Origin: Stomoxys calcitrans
Taxonomy: Eukaryota > Arthropoda > Insecta > Diptera > Muscidae
Assembly (NCBI RefSeq): GCF_963082655.1
Contig: NC_081553.1
Location: forward strand, 156,279,441 to 156,343,440
Direction: 5' to 3'
Length of the DNA: 64,000 nt
Part shown: positions 43,803-55,101 of the stretch, one piece after another
How the letters are laid out: every line of letters begins with the position of its first letter
Numbering within the stretch: position 1 is the stretch's first letter
The notes under the pieces: model-generated
Told to the model about the DNA's origin: nothing
Database searches by the model: none
Seen by the model: the letters and a program-made list of their open reading frames with translations, nothing else
Program-made: the position numbers and the translations under genes

Positions 43803-45297
43803 TTTTTATACCCTCCACCATAAGATGGGGGGTATACTAATTTCGTCATTCTGTTTGTAACTACTCGAAATATTCGTCTGAGACCCCATAAAGTATATAT
43901 ATTCTTGATCGTCGTGAAATTTTATGTCGATCTAGCCATGTCCGTCCGTCTGTCCGTCCGTCCGTCCGTCCGTCTGTCTGTCGAAAGCACGCTAACTTTC
44001 GAAGGAGTAAAGCTAGCCGCTTGAAATTTTGCACAAATACTTCTTATTAGTGTAGGTCGGTTGGTATTGTAAATGGGCCATATCGGTCCATGTTTTGATA
44101 TAGCTGCCATATAAACCGATATTGGGTCTTGACTTCTTGAGCCTCTAGCGTGCGCAATTCTTATCCGATTGGAATGAAATTTTGCATAACGTGTTTTGCT
44201 ATGATATCCAACAACTGTGCTTAGTATGGTTAAAATCGGTCCATAACCTGATATAGCTGCCATATAAACCGATCTTGGGTCTTGACTTCTTGAGCCTCTA
44301 GCGTGCGCAATTCTTATCCGATTGAAATGAAATTTTGCACGACGTGTTTTGTTATTATATCCAACAACTGTGCCAAGTATGGTTCAAATCGGTCCATAAC
44401 CTGATATAGCTACCATATAAACCGATCTTGGGTCTTGACTTCTTGACCCTCTACAGGGCGCAATTCTTATCTGATTGGAATGGAATTTCGCACGACGTGT
44501 TTTGTTATGATACCCAACAACTGTGCCAAGTATGGTTCAAATCGGTTCATAACCTGATATAGCTACCATATAAACCGATCTTGGGTCTTGACTTCTTGAC
44601 CCCCTAGAGGGCACAATTCTTATCCGATTTGAATGAATTTTTGCACGAAGTATTTCGTTATGATATCCAACAACTGTGCCAGGTATGGTTCAAATCGGTT
44701 CATAACCTGATATAGCTGTCATATAAACAGATCTGGGGATTTGATTTCTTGAGCTTCTGGAGGGCGCAATTCCTATCCGATTTGGCTGAAATTTTGCATG
44801 ACGTATTTTATTTTTACTTTCAACAACTGTGTCAAATAAGGTTCAAATCGGTTCATAACCTGATATAGCTGCCATATAAACCGATCTGGGATCTTGACTT
44901 CTTGACCCCTAGAGGTCGCAATTATTATCCGATATGCCTGAAATTTTGTACGATGGATCCTCTCATGACCATCAACAAACGTGTTTATTATGGTCTGAAT
45001 CGGTCTATAGCCCGATACAGATCCCATATAAATCGTTCTCTCTATTTTACTTCGTGAGTCCCAATGGGCGCAATTCTTATACGAATTGGCTGAAATTTTA
45101 CACAGGTCTCCAACATATAATTTAATTGTGGTCCGAACCGGACCATATCTTGATATCGTTTTAATAGCAGAGCAACTCTTTTCTTATATCCTTTTTTGCC
45201 TAAGAAGAGATGCCGGGAAAAGAACTCGACAAATGCGATCCATGGTGGAGGGTATATAAGATTCGGCCCGGCCGAACTTAGCACGCTTTTACTTGTT
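43803..45297 (+). mobile_element. DINE-1/Helentron-like element H5, full length
   Basis: The sense copy runs from TTTTATACCCTCCACCATAA to CACGCTTTTACTTGTT, with the GTCCGTCCGTCCGTCCGTC microsatellite (43948-43974) and several roughly 153-bp units. It is nearly the reverse complement of H3, about 0.9 kb away, so the pair forms a large inverted repeat. Confidence 0.8.
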
Positions 45298-45736
45298 ACT
45301 TTCAACAACTGTGTCAAATAAGGTTCAAATCGGTTCATAACCTGATATAGCTGCCATATAAGCCGATCTGGGATCTTGACTTCTTGACCCCTAGAGGTCG
45401 CAATTATTATCCGATATGCCTGAAATTTTGTACGACGGATCCTCTCATGACCATCAATCCCATATAAATCGTTCTCCCTATTTTATTTCGTGAGCCCCAA
45501 TGGGCGCAATTCTTATACGAATTGGCTGAAATTTTACACAGGTCTCTAACATATAATTTAATTGTGGTCCGAACCGGACCATATCTTGATATCGTTTAAA
45601 TAGCAGAGCAACTCTTTTCTTATATCCTTTTTTGCCTAAGAAGAGATGCCGGGAAAAGAACTCGACAAATGCGATCCATGGTGGAGGGTATATAAGATTC
45701 GGCCCGGCCGAACTTAGCACGCTTTTACTTGTTTCT
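45298..45736 (+). mobile_element. Tandem extra 3' end of a DINE-1-like element (H6)
   Basis: It follows the H5 terminus without a gap and repeats 44816-45297, again ending with the hairpin TTCGGCCCGGCCGAA and CTTTTACTTGTT. About 40 bp near 45458 are missing relative to H5. Tandem 3' ends of this kind are known in Helitron-group elements. Confidence 0.75.
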
Positions 45737-46148
45737 TCTAACAGGGTCACAGTGCCTCGATCTGCCTTTCTTACAAGTAGAAAAACTTCAATATTGCTTT
45801 TACATTTCTACGAAAAAATAACTGCTTCGTATTCATTTAAGTAACAGGTTTTAATGAATTTTCTACATTTTTTAAATGAATTGTTTTATTGTCCCAATTA
45901 TTTTGAACAACCTAAAATTGGACTTTTTGTGGTTATAGAACTTTCTTGGTTAAATATCTGTACATGTCACGGCACTTTTATAACAAGAAAAGTTTTTCAG
46001 AGTTTTTTTTTATGAACATAACTATGTATAAAGTAACTTATGACATTTCTCTCCGCAACGAAAACTATACTAGAGCTACGTACTGTCCTTTATAAGAGAA
46101 TTTAAAAATACCCAAATAATTTAGTTAAACGATACTATATCATAAGTA
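45737..46148. other. AT-rich spacer
   Basis: No feature is supported. Confidence 0.3.
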
Positions 46149-46740
46149 ATGGGCAAAGACCCAACAGCTGCCGCGGTGGCATCAGACCGTAGCATGTTGT
46201 CCAACCCTCCTATAGGTGTGAGTGCCTTGGCATCTGTAGTCGAGAGTAATGTTTCAAGGGCACAACCAGTTTTCATACTAACAAACGAGGAAGAGACGGA
46301 TAAACCTGAAGGATGCGCAGTTCGTCCTCAGCTTTTAAGTAAAGGTTGTGTTTCCGACTAAAATTCAGATAGCGACAGTGTCAATGAAACAGTCATCGCA
46401 GCCGGAACGAGAGATGAGTACAGAGGGATAACGGCAGTAGTGAGCGAGGACTTTGCTAAGCTTACAAGAAGACCGAGAAAGCAATCCGGGGTGCGTCGAA
46501 GCGTCGAGCGAAAGGGATTGAACTTACATTTTAAGCACTTCTGCGGCAGCTGGAGAGAGAATTAGATCTCTCAAAAATCATAACACTGCTAAAACGTTGA
46601 AAAAGAGCTCCCCACTTTCAACTACTCAGGAAAGACTAATCCAGCCCTCCCGCAATTAAGACTTCAAACTGTGTCCTGCGGAATAGGAACGAAGGAATCG
46701 CATACGGCCCCTGAGTCTTCATGAACAGTCCTTCAAAAGG
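46149..46740 (+). mobile_element. LINE ORF1 fragment (family C)
   Basis: It opens MGKDPTAAAVASDRSMLSNP and continues PVFILTNEEETDKPEGCAVR, then after a stop DFAKLTRRPRKQSGVRRSVE. The same order appears at 63119. The protein is basic in its second half, as expected for a nucleic-acid-binding LINE ORF1. It is broken by stops. Confidence 0.6.
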
Positions 46741-46784
46741 ACGCCAAAGCCATCACGGAAGGGGAAGATGGTCGCTATGAAAGG

Positions 46785-47195
46785 TAAGGAGGTTCTTTCT
46801 TCTAGCGCTGAAACTCACGCTATAGATCATGTATATCTACCTTACGGCTTCTGGGCGGTAGATACCAATCCACAAGATGATAATTTGGGTGGTCTCTGCG
46901 AATACAGAACAGAATATTATTCCACCGCGTGTCACAGAGCAGACGAGACCACACTGGCGCTGCATAACTTACCACCGACCGGCCAATTGCTTTGTATGTA
47001 GTCAAAAAGGTTTCTTTATCAGCATCCCAAGTGCTGCCAGCAAGTGACATGAGGACCTTGTTTCTGCTTTTGACTTTATCGCAAATTGCTGTGGCATGTG
47101 GGGAGAATGTATAAGAGCTGTCAAATGTGACGCCAAGTATTTTGAGAGGTAGACGTTCAACCTATCGTTTTGGTAGGGTTTTTCAACATACACAC
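46785..47195 (-). mobile_element. Jockey-like LINE copy A4, 3' part with internal deletion
   Basis: The - strand reads LPLKILGVTFDSSYTFSPHA, MSLAGSTWDADKETFLTTYK and AIGRSVVSYAAPVWS (RT thumb), then jumps to RRDHPNYHLVDWYLPPRSRK. The downstream breakpoint is within a few bases of that in copy A1. Confidence 0.65.
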
Positions 47196-47919
47196 AATTA
47201 ATTAATTACTGAATAACTCACCAGGGATGACTCAAAATAAATTCACTTTTTATCGTTTCTGTGTATTCGTTAAGAGTGCAGAATAAAACCATGGTTGTCG
47301 AGGGGCCAAATACAGTTCCAAAGGGTCCTACCGCTTAAAGTTTCAGCAAAAAGAGGCACAAGTTCTGATATTGACTATAACTGGTACGAGTGTTAAGGAA
47401 TCTCTTCCAAATTTTGTTGATTCTCTGTAGGGAATGCGTTAATCGGAAAACAGGGCTATATGGCACCAGCGTAGAAATCTGGGTATGCACCTCTAGCGAA
47501 ATTTTCGGTTGCAACCGAGAAACTTATGTCCCCACTGAATAATAGTTGCGTAGAATGCAAGATTTCGACAAACAACAATTTTTAATTTTGGCCAAATATT
47601 AATCATTTTACATATGTACTAAAATTAATCGGCCTATCAAAACATACATTTTCATTCGTAATTGCAAGAAAAAAATCTTCAATGTCTGCAATGCAAGCGA
47701 AATTTTCGGCAAATGTATCGGCAACGAAAACTTCTCTTAGAATATGTCTATGCATTTCTTATGGTAACGAAAATTTTGCAGAGGTGCATACTGCCCTTAA
47801 CGGCGAAAATGGGTTGTAAAAGAGCATTTCTGTGCTTAAATCGGGAGATCGGCATAGTTATACCTTGAAATTGGGGCAAAAATACGAAATTGGGATCACA
47901 AGATTTCTTTACCACATAA
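47196..47919. other. Spacer, nothing recognised
   Basis: The frame at 47662-47868 contains repeated GCAACGAAAA-like words, but no domain or known repeat could be assigned. Confidence 0.3.
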
Positions 47920-48165
47920 TTACCAGGTAGTGCACCGTAAACAGCTCAGTATAATTTTTTCTCCCGAAGTGCACTATATGTCAACGAGTTTTGGTCGTGT
48001 GTGTGCATTCTAGTGAAAAACACATACAAACAACGAAAAATGATGCGAACTAGTAATATACACAGCATCAGAGTTGCACTAATCACTGATTTTGAGTGAT
48101 AGGGCACTCAATATTGTGTTGTTGGGAAACTGCCACTGCCACTGCCTGTAAATGAATATATTTTG
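47920..48165 (-). repeat. Inverted full-length copy of the roughly 240-bp MITE
   Basis: It runs from TTACCAGGTAGTGCACCGTA to CACTGCCTGTAAATGAATAT. It is the reverse complement of the units at 3641-4115 and the best single copy for defining the family length. Confidence 0.7.
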
Positions 48166-48369
48166 GGTGTTATATCAAGATAAACGCATCTTTGAGCATA
48201 AGGCGGCAGGGTGACTTCAACAAACAGACGGTCGGCCAAGTCTAAATTCTCTAAAAATAAGGATGATCTATTACTTTGCAGTGTTGAAAACGTATATCTG
48301 ATGTGTTTCAAATGGAACTGCATCTTTTTTTTTCTTTGGTATTGCGTATAAAAACATATGCCGCATATT

Positions 48370-48430
48370 TGGGTTTGGTAGGATTTTTCTTAAATTTTGG
48401 TTTGGTAGGATTTTTCTTAAATTTTGGTAG
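48370..48430. repeat. Short tandem repeat, about 29-bp unit
   Basis: TTTGGTAGGATTTTTCTTAA plus AATTTTGG occurs twice in succession, followed by a third partial unit TTTTGGTAGGAAATAATTTT. Confidence 0.75.
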
Positions 48431-48944
48431 GAAATAATTTTCTTGAGTGGCAACACTGGTTATCGATTGTTATTTTTTTCTATCGAAATTTTGATAAAGT
48501 TTGCAAAATTAAAAAAAATCAAAGCTGACAAAAGAACGCTAACAGCAGCAAGAAAATTGCGCTTCTCAATGTTGATTTCAATTAAAAAACTTTAAAAGTT
48601 CCACCTTATGGTAATTTTTCTAAATATTCGGCTTACGATAACTTGTAATCCTATCATTTTAGGAATCATTAATATTGTGAGAAATTTTGGCTAAACTCGA
48701 AAACATTCTTAAACAACATTGAGCCTACTGCTTAACATTTTGCAAAAATTAATTAATTTATGTAAGTTTTTAATGAGACGAATCAGCCTTTGTTTAGGTC
48801 TCACAACTATATATTTTTTAAACTTTGTTTCTTGGGTTATTATGACACGCAACGGTTGGTAAATAATCTCATAGGTGAGATTTTGGGCATCTAGATATAT
48901 AGGGTTATTGGCCGATTTGGACTATGCTGAGCTTGGCAGTTAAA

Positions 48945-49080
48945 AGTCATAACAGAGTCCATTGTGACACCACAGTAGCGACAAACCAAGGCCTCTGGTG
49001 GAAATCAAATCCGCGATTCCCTCATTGGCAATACGAGCATGCAACCAACTCGGTTACCGGGGAGCCAATAGGAACTTAGT
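48945..49080 (-). mobile_element. Degenerate SINE of the 60.5-kb family
   Basis: On the - strand, CCGGTAACCGAGTTGG (A-box region), a mutated B box (GATTTGATTTCC), CCAGAGGCCTTGG and TGTCACAATGGACT follow in the same order as in the copy at 60375-60560. Confidence 0.6.
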
Positions 49081-49374
49081 TTTTTAATAAAAGTTAAAAA
49101 AATACTCTAAAAAGTATCAAAAAAACAAAAACTAAAATAATGATGCATGTGTTACTACCACCATACTCTCTTCGGTATATTACTAATATATGTAACACCT
49201 ACAGACTTCGTGTCTTGGGAAACCTTTGGTTTGGAACATTTCTTTCATTGACATCATTCACTATAAGTGATGAAATACGAAATTTACCAAAATTTAAGAT
49301 ACTTGTTTTTATGCATATATTATTGGCGGTACTTATGTGAATTTTATTGTAATTACAGATTTCATTTCTTTGGA

Positions 49375-50035
49375 GACTCATGGTTAAATTTGATGTGGGA
49401 TATTTCTTCTTTTGACACTATGCCCCTTAAGTAGAATATTGTAGGAGATTTTGGTTAAATTAGCTAAAATATGCTAAAATAACACTTTAAGGCGTCAGCA
49501 AATAATTTTTGTATGAAATTTGCAAATTTATATTTTAACTTCATTAAAAAGTTTTATATGTACATGTATAGCCTATTTGAAAACTTCTAGTGAAATTTGA
49601 TGGAGAATATTTCATCCTTTGAGACTTTTTCTAAAAAATGAAGTTTCATGTTCTAAATAATATGACAGAAATTCAAGCAAAAAAAGTTGAATACAATTTT
49701 GTGTTTTTTGCCGAAATTGTTAACGAGGTTTTCACGATATGTAATAGTAACTTATAGTCGAATTTGGTAAGAAAAAATTTTCACATCATCCTCCTAAAAT
49801 GAAGTTTTATTGGCGTTTGGCATCAATTTTCAAAAAGTATTATTTTATTCCTAAAATGTACTTTACCATTTTGGTGATAGCTGGCGTTCAGGTTAAGTTT
49901 GGGGTTTAGATGCAAATAGAGGCCTATAGTATCATTTTATGGCGAAATTTTTTGTAGAATATTTTGACCAGCCAAAAGTTAATTTAAAATGAGTTGTAAT
50001 GCTTTTTCAAAAACGGGACCAAAAAGACCACTAAG
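49375..50035. repeat. Degenerate tandem repeat, period about 165-210 bp
   Basis: Four similar blocks start near 49377, 49585, 49750 and 49925. Each has a TGGTTAAATTTGATG/GTGAAATTTGATGG-like word and then AAAATGAAGTTT-like sequence. Divergence is high and boundaries are unclear. Confidence 0.35.
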
Positions 50036-50100
50036 TGAGTCGATTGAGGGTTAAAATGTTTTACAAAAGTATTTGTCGCAGCTTTGTCTGTAATATTGCC

Positions 50101-51286
50101 AACAAGTAAAAGCGTGCTAAGTTCGGCCGGGCCGAATCTTATATACCCTCCACCATGGATCGCATTTGTCGAGTTCTTTTCCCGGCATCACTTCTTAGGC
50201 AAAAAAGGATATAAGAAAAGAGTTGCCCTGCTATTAAAACGATATCAAGATATGGTCCGGTTCGGACCACAATTAAATTATATGTTGGAGACCTGTGTAA
50301 AATTTCAGTCAATTCGTATAAGAATTGCGCCCATTGGGGCTCACGAAGTAAAATAGAGAGAACGATTTATATGGGATCTGTATCGGGCTATAGACCGATT
50401 CAGACCATAATAAACACGTTTGTTGATGGTCATGAGAGGATCCGTCGTACAAAATTTCAGGCATATCGGATAATAACTGCAACCTCTAGGAGTCAAGAAG
50501 TCAAGACCCAAGATCGGTTTATATGGCAGCTATATAAGGTTATGGACTGATTTAAACCATACTTGGCACAGTTGTTGGATATCATAATAAAACACGTCGT
50601 GCAAAATTTCATCCCAATCGGATAAGAATTGCGCACTCTAGAGGCTCAAGAAGTCAAGACCCAAGATCGGTTTATATGGCAGCTATATCAGGTTATGAAC
50701 CGATTTGAACCATACTTAGCACAGTTGTTGGATATCATAACAAAACACGTCGTGCGAAATTCCATTTCAATCGGATAAGAATTGCGCCCTCTAGAGGCTC
50801 AAGAAGTCAAGACCCAAGATCGGTTTATATGGCAGCTATATCAGGTTATGGACCGATTTGAACCATACTTGGCACAATTGTTGGATATCATAAAAAAACA
50901 CGCCGTACAAAATTTCATTCGAATCGGATAAGAATTGCGCACTCTAGAGGCTCAAGAAGTCAAGACCCAAGATCGGTTTATATGGCAGCTATATCAAAAC
51001 ATGAACCGATATGGCCCATTTACAATACCAACCGACCTACACTAATAAGAAGTATTTGTGCAAAATTTCAAGCGGCTAGCTTTACTCCTTCGGAAGTTAG
51101 CGTGCTTTCGACAGACAGACGGACGGACGGACGGACAGACGGACGGACATGGCTAGATCGACATAAAATGTCACGACGATCAAGAATATATATACTTTAT
51201 GGGGTCTCAGACGAATATTTCGAGTAGTTACAAACAGAATGACGAAATTAGTATACCCCCCATCTTATGGTGGAGGGTATAAAAAT
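50101..51286 (-). mobile_element. DINE-1/Helentron-like element H7, full length
   Basis: The antisense copy opens AACAAGTAAAAGCGTGCTAA with the hairpin TTCGGCCGGGCCGAA and ends CTTATGGTGGAGGGTATAAA. Four units (AGATCGG at 50511, 50664, 50817, 50970) are exactly 153 bp apart. The microsatellite GACGGACGGACGGACAGAC lies at 51119-51146. It carries two fewer units than H3. Confidence 0.8.
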
Positions 51287-51299
51287 TTTAAAGTTACTG

Positions 51300-51730
51300 A
51301 AATTAACGATAGTATCGATAGTTATCGATTTTTTTTTTTAAATATCGAATGTTGCGAATATAAATAGTTTGCCAGCTCTTGTGTGTGGCCTGATGCCATG
51401 ATGATACAATCACCTGGTACATCCGGTAGGTTTCCACCAGATTCTCGGTCCCAAGGATGTGGAACAATGAAGAGGGTCTACCCATACAAATTGTGAGCTG
51501 CGAGTATAGAGGGGACATCTTTTCGCTCCGCTATCTACACTGCCTGGGGCGCAATGATCGACTTGGTAAGAAAGATGGACATCCCCCAGCTCAAAAAGGA
51601 GACGGTCCTCATCAAGGAATGGGCAGCAACGGGCGCGACGGACGACATTTTAAGATTCTTAGGCAAGCAAAACCAAGGTTTGGTCGCGGAGAAATGGGAG
51701 GTCTTCCACAGAGAAGGTAAGGAGTAAGGA
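51300..51730 (+). mobile_element. LINE fragment: 5' leader with TATCGATA motifs and ORF1 piece
   Basis: 51301-51375 contains GTATCGATAGTTATCGAT and GTTTGCCAGCTCT, shared with 52800-52880. An ORF1 piece at 51529-51725 reads AIYTAWGAMIDLVRKMDIPQ, LKKETVLIKEWAATGATDDI and LRFLGKQNQGLVAEKWEVF, then stops. This matches the region just before the zinc knuckles in R1/LOA-type ORF1 proteins. Confidence 0.55.
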
Positions 51731-51792
51731 ACTCTCCTTGTGGTTGACATTGGATGGATATTATCGCAAAAGTTAATTTTTTTGCAAAAGTA

Positions 51793-52576
51793 ACCTGCGT
51801 GATGTTACCAACGATAATTCACAAAATAGAAGTAATACAGGGTGACTCTAACGCAAAAAAATCAGCATGTACGGAAATTATCAATGATTTTTAGCTACTG
51901 TCGCCAGAATATTAAGCTGTGAATAAACTAATTCCATTCCGGAGGACGTATGTGGACTTCGTTCATAAAAGTGGGAATACCAAATTAAAGGGGAGATCAA
52001 CACTTTTAATTTGGTATACCACACTTAACCCAGAACTGTTTTTCGTAAAAAACTTCCAGATTTTTGTTTTGAAGCTGGATGTCTGGACACAAATTCAATC
52101 TAGAAGCCATTAATGAACTTCCTTAAAAAAAGTGCTGCCCTCCAGTTTCTTAACAGAAATCTGGAAGGATTATTCTACGAAAAACAGTTCTGGGGTAAGT
52201 GTAGTATAAAAAATTAAAGGTATTGATCTCTCCTTTAATTCGGTATACGCACTTTTTTGAACGAAGTCCTTTTATGGCTTCCACACTGGATCTAGTGTCC
52301 TGACCTCCAGTTTCAAAATAGAAATCTGGAAGGATTGTGGTACGAAAAATTGATATCCCCTTCAATTTGGCATGTCGACTTTGTTGAACGAAGGCATTTA
52401 CGTTCTACAGAATGGAATTAGTTTATTCACAGCTTAATATTCTGGCGACGGTAGCTAAAAACGGTTGATAATTTCTGTACATGTTGATTTTTTTGCGTAA
52501 GAGTCAATACAGGTTGACTCTTACTGCCATCTTGCGAGTTATCGTTGGTGGTTATCGTTGGTAACTTCACGCAGGT
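51793..52576. mobile_element. Foldback element with nested inverted repeats, 784 bp
   Basis: The outer arms open CCTGCGTGATGTTACCAACG and close with the reverse complement (CGTTGGTAACTTCACGCAGG). Within them, GTGACTCTAACGCAAAAAAA and GCTACTGTCGCCAGAATATT recur inverted near 52440-52505. Inner inverted words (AATTAAAGG, CAGAACTGTTTTTCGT, CTTCCAGATTT) make a second palindrome around 51980-52245. Nearly the whole unit is self-complementary and there is no coding frame. It resembles FB-type elements. Confidence 0.75.
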
Positions 52577-52624
52577 GTAAAACTAAACAAAAATAAGCAA
52601 TCAGACGCTGAATGTATCCTTTAA

Positions 52625-52765
52625 GATACACTGGGCCTATAGAGGGCGCAATTTACCTCCGATTAGACTAACATTTTGTACAATGATTTCTCTCATGACT
52701 TCTAACTGACTTTATAAGCCTTTGTTTTATTTGGTCTGTGCATTATAAATCGATCTCCTGTTTTT
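52625..52765 (+). repeat. DINE-1-like fragment
   Basis: CCTATAGAGGGCGCAATTTA, CTCATGACTTC and TATAAATCGATCTCC match the distal part of H-type elements. It is heavily diverged and has no ends. Confidence 0.5.
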
Positions 52766-52799
52766 TACTTCTCATTTTCAGTTGGTATATAGGTGATGG

Positions 52800-53930
52800 G
52801 AAATTAACGATAGTATCGATATTTATTATTAAAACTATCGAAAATATCGAATGTTGCGATTATCGATAGTTTGTCAGCTCTAGTGCAGTGATGGAAAACT
52901 CAATCAGCCTAAAGACGATGTGTCCATCACACACTCCTAAGTACCATTTACTGAAGGACCAATGATTGAGGTCATTCACCGGCGCGAAACAGCTACACAC
53001 GCTCTGATAGAGAAAATCAGCAAGGGCAAGATTCATATTGCCTTAATTCAAGAGCCGTGGACGATTCGAAACAAAGGGCGAAGCTCTGACAGAATTCTTG
53101 ACTACGAACGACCTAATTACACTTATACACCTTAATTTGGTAATACCGCTACCATTGTTAAAAGGATGAGGTAGGAAGTTTTAGATGTGACAATATGTCC
53201 GAAAAATCTGATCGTTGAAGGATTGGAGGAGCTCCGTGAAGTAGGATTGAAATGGGGCTTGGATCCGAGGACGGCCCATTGGCTCCACAGGAGCGTGTTA
53301 AGACCAATACTTACTTACGCCTCAGTAGTTTGATGGACGGCGATGGAGTGAAAATGCAACGTAAAGATAATACAACAGGTTCAGAGAATTTGTTGATGAG
53401 GACTACATCTACTAGGGCACTAGAGACTATTCTAGACATTTGACCCATAGACATACAGTTTAGTATTAGGCAGCCACCGCGGCTATGAGACTTAAGACGA
53501 TGAAAGAATAAATAGAGGATAGGACACGTCATATCATCGCGGTATAATCGAGGCGATGATAGGAAACTGTACGTAGGATGACGAAGATCCTATGGGGTGA
53601 TCCGGATCGTGAAAAGACGAGTCTATTTATGAAAGGAAGTAAGAAGGAGATCAGTATAGCTTTCGGTATCATAGCGGGACACACGAGCTCACTTGTGCAA
53701 TATCGGTGCGGCAAGTGATAGCATGTGGGAAAGATGATGAGGCGTTGGAGCATTTCCTATGTCATTATCTGGCTTTGGCAGCTAACAGATACCGGCAATT
53801 AGGTAGGAACATAATACCAGACATGAACCAACTTAGGGGCGTGGTATGGAAAACAATTAAGGATTTTGTAAGTAGCACAGAATTCCCAAACTTCAATGAT
53901 AGTTTAATATATTCTTAATTTTGCACCTTA
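52800..53930 (+). mobile_element. LINE family C: 5' leader, endonuclease start and C-terminal tail
   Basis: The leader (52800-52880) has TATCGATA motifs. The endonuclease opening (52960-53070) contains TATHALIEKISKGKIHIALI and QEPWTIRNK, the same as at 63790. After a large deletion there is a thumb piece (53240-53400, WGLDPRTAHWLHRSVLRPIL) and the C-terminal zone (53720-53918, GKDDEALEHFLCHYLALAAN). The copy is non-functional. The endonuclease and tail place it in the I superfamily. Confidence 0.65.
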
Positions 53931-54628
53931 TTATTAAATCTATAAATCTTTAAATGAAGGTCAAAATATCCTTCGAAGGCTCAAAATTTGCTTTCTGACT
54001 GGTGTGCTCCACAAATAGCGTCTTGCAAATAAGAGCGTCATTAAATGTTGAAATTTAAAATTAAAGTTCATTATTTGGATTTTTCAAAAATACAAATTTA
54101 AGAGTCATCTGCGAAGTAAACTTAGCAACAGTCAGCGATCGAAATTCGAATCGCAAGGTTATGTCTGTTGGTATAAATCGACTTAAAATTTTGATGATTC
54201 GCTTCTTTGGCTGACGTTCATTACCAAAATCCTTAGATCAAGGACAAAATTCTGAAGTTAGAATAAACTTTTGTATTAGTGTGGAATTTGGATGTAATAA
54301 AAGAGCACAGCAGACAAACCGAGAATGGATACCGATTGATCCATATATATGGGACCTATCGCCCATTTAGAATCCCAATCGGCCTAAACAAAAAAAATAT
54401 TCGTGAAAATTTTGGAGTAAATAGCTTTATTCATTCGTAAAATAGCGTACTTCTGCAGACGGGCGGACATCGCAAAATCGTCTTTTAAGATTATGGTTGC
54501 ATTCTATACTGGATAGATTGGTTGGATGACTGGAGTATCACGACATTTTGCTGTTAACTGAATATACATATACATACATACTACATACGGGTATGTTTTT
54601 AAAAATGCTTTTGAGAACCCTTATATTA
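53931..54628. other. Spacer with a weak DINE-1-like remnant
   Basis: 54320-54500 contains ATCCATATATATGGGACCTA, AATATTCGTGAAAATTTTGG and GACGGGCGGACAT, distant matches to the antisense H elements. Otherwise there is no feature. The part next to 54629 is probably the 3' UTR of the transporter. Confidence 0.4.
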
Positions 54629-54859
54629 TTAAAGATCTAGGTACATAATTTGTGTTGCTGATAAAGCACCACAAAAGCTAAGAAAACTTGCTGTGCCAAC
54701 CACTGCTGTAGTAGTCCCAGATACAGATACGATTGTCCCCATGCATATTGACAATATGAACTGAGCGAGGAAGACCATGCTGCTAACAATTGCTACATCT
54801 GTACCTAAGCCTCGAACACCAGATCCCAATTTTGCCGCTCCATCTGTATCCAGTTCGAA
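54629..54859 (-). CDS. SLC45-type transporter, last exon
   Basis: The acceptor TTTTTTTAACAG precedes 54859. The exon has 76 codons plus TAA (54631-54629). FELDTDGAAKLGSGVRGLGT is followed by two hydrophobic helices and a short cytosolic tail (QIMYLDL). Confidence 0.8.
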   Translation of the reverse strand, partial: FELDTDGAAKLGSGVRGLGTDVAIVSSMVFLAQFILSICMGTIVSVSGTTTAVVGTASFLSFCGALSATQIMYLDL

Positions 54860-55101
54860 CTGTTAAAAAAATGTGCATACATAAAATAATTAAAAAAAAC
54901 AAACAAATGAGTTCTTTATTACTTACTGTCCCCATGGAATGGTAGTGCGCAATCAGGAGATAAGGCATTGTAAAAAGGGTAGAATACATAACACCTGCTG
55001 CCCAACTAAATAAAATTACGCTGGTTTTAGCCCTTGTTATTGCCATTAACATCATTCCGCAGCAGTAGAATAGTAGACCGCCTACATAAACGTTTTTAGC
55101 T
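54629..55101 (-). CDS. SLC45-family sugar/proton transporter, last two exons (partial gene)
   Basis: Exons 55101-54927 and 54859-54629 join in phase 0 across a 67-bp GT-AG intron. The 135 visible residues contain GLLFYCCGMMLMAITRAKTS, the membrane segment FSWAAGVMYSTLFTMPYLL followed by IAHYHSMGT, then VRGLGTDVAIVSSMVFLAQ, FILSICMGTIVSVSGTTTAV and TASFLSFCGALSATQI. The sequence order PYLLIAHYH...LGTDVAIVSSMVFLAQ...CMGTIV resembles the final helices of SLC45/MATP transporters, which move sugars with protons (sucrose has been reported for the fly member Slc45-1). Which paralogue this is cannot be decided. Upstream exons are not found up to 64000, which implies a very long intron or a window edge. 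Confidence 0.8.
54927..55101 (-). CDS. SLC45-type transporter, penultimate exon
   Basis: The acceptor TTTTTTTCAG precedes 55101 and the donor GTAAGT follows 54927. One base completes an upstream codon, then 58 codons begin AKNVYVGGLLFYCCG and end AHYHSMGT. It contains two predicted membrane helices. Confidence 0.8.

Noticed and set aside
35922..51286. CRISPR-like array from the regularly spaced 153-bp units
   Set aside because: The units are contiguous tandem repeats inside a transposon in a eukaryotic genome; there are no unique spacers and no cas genes.
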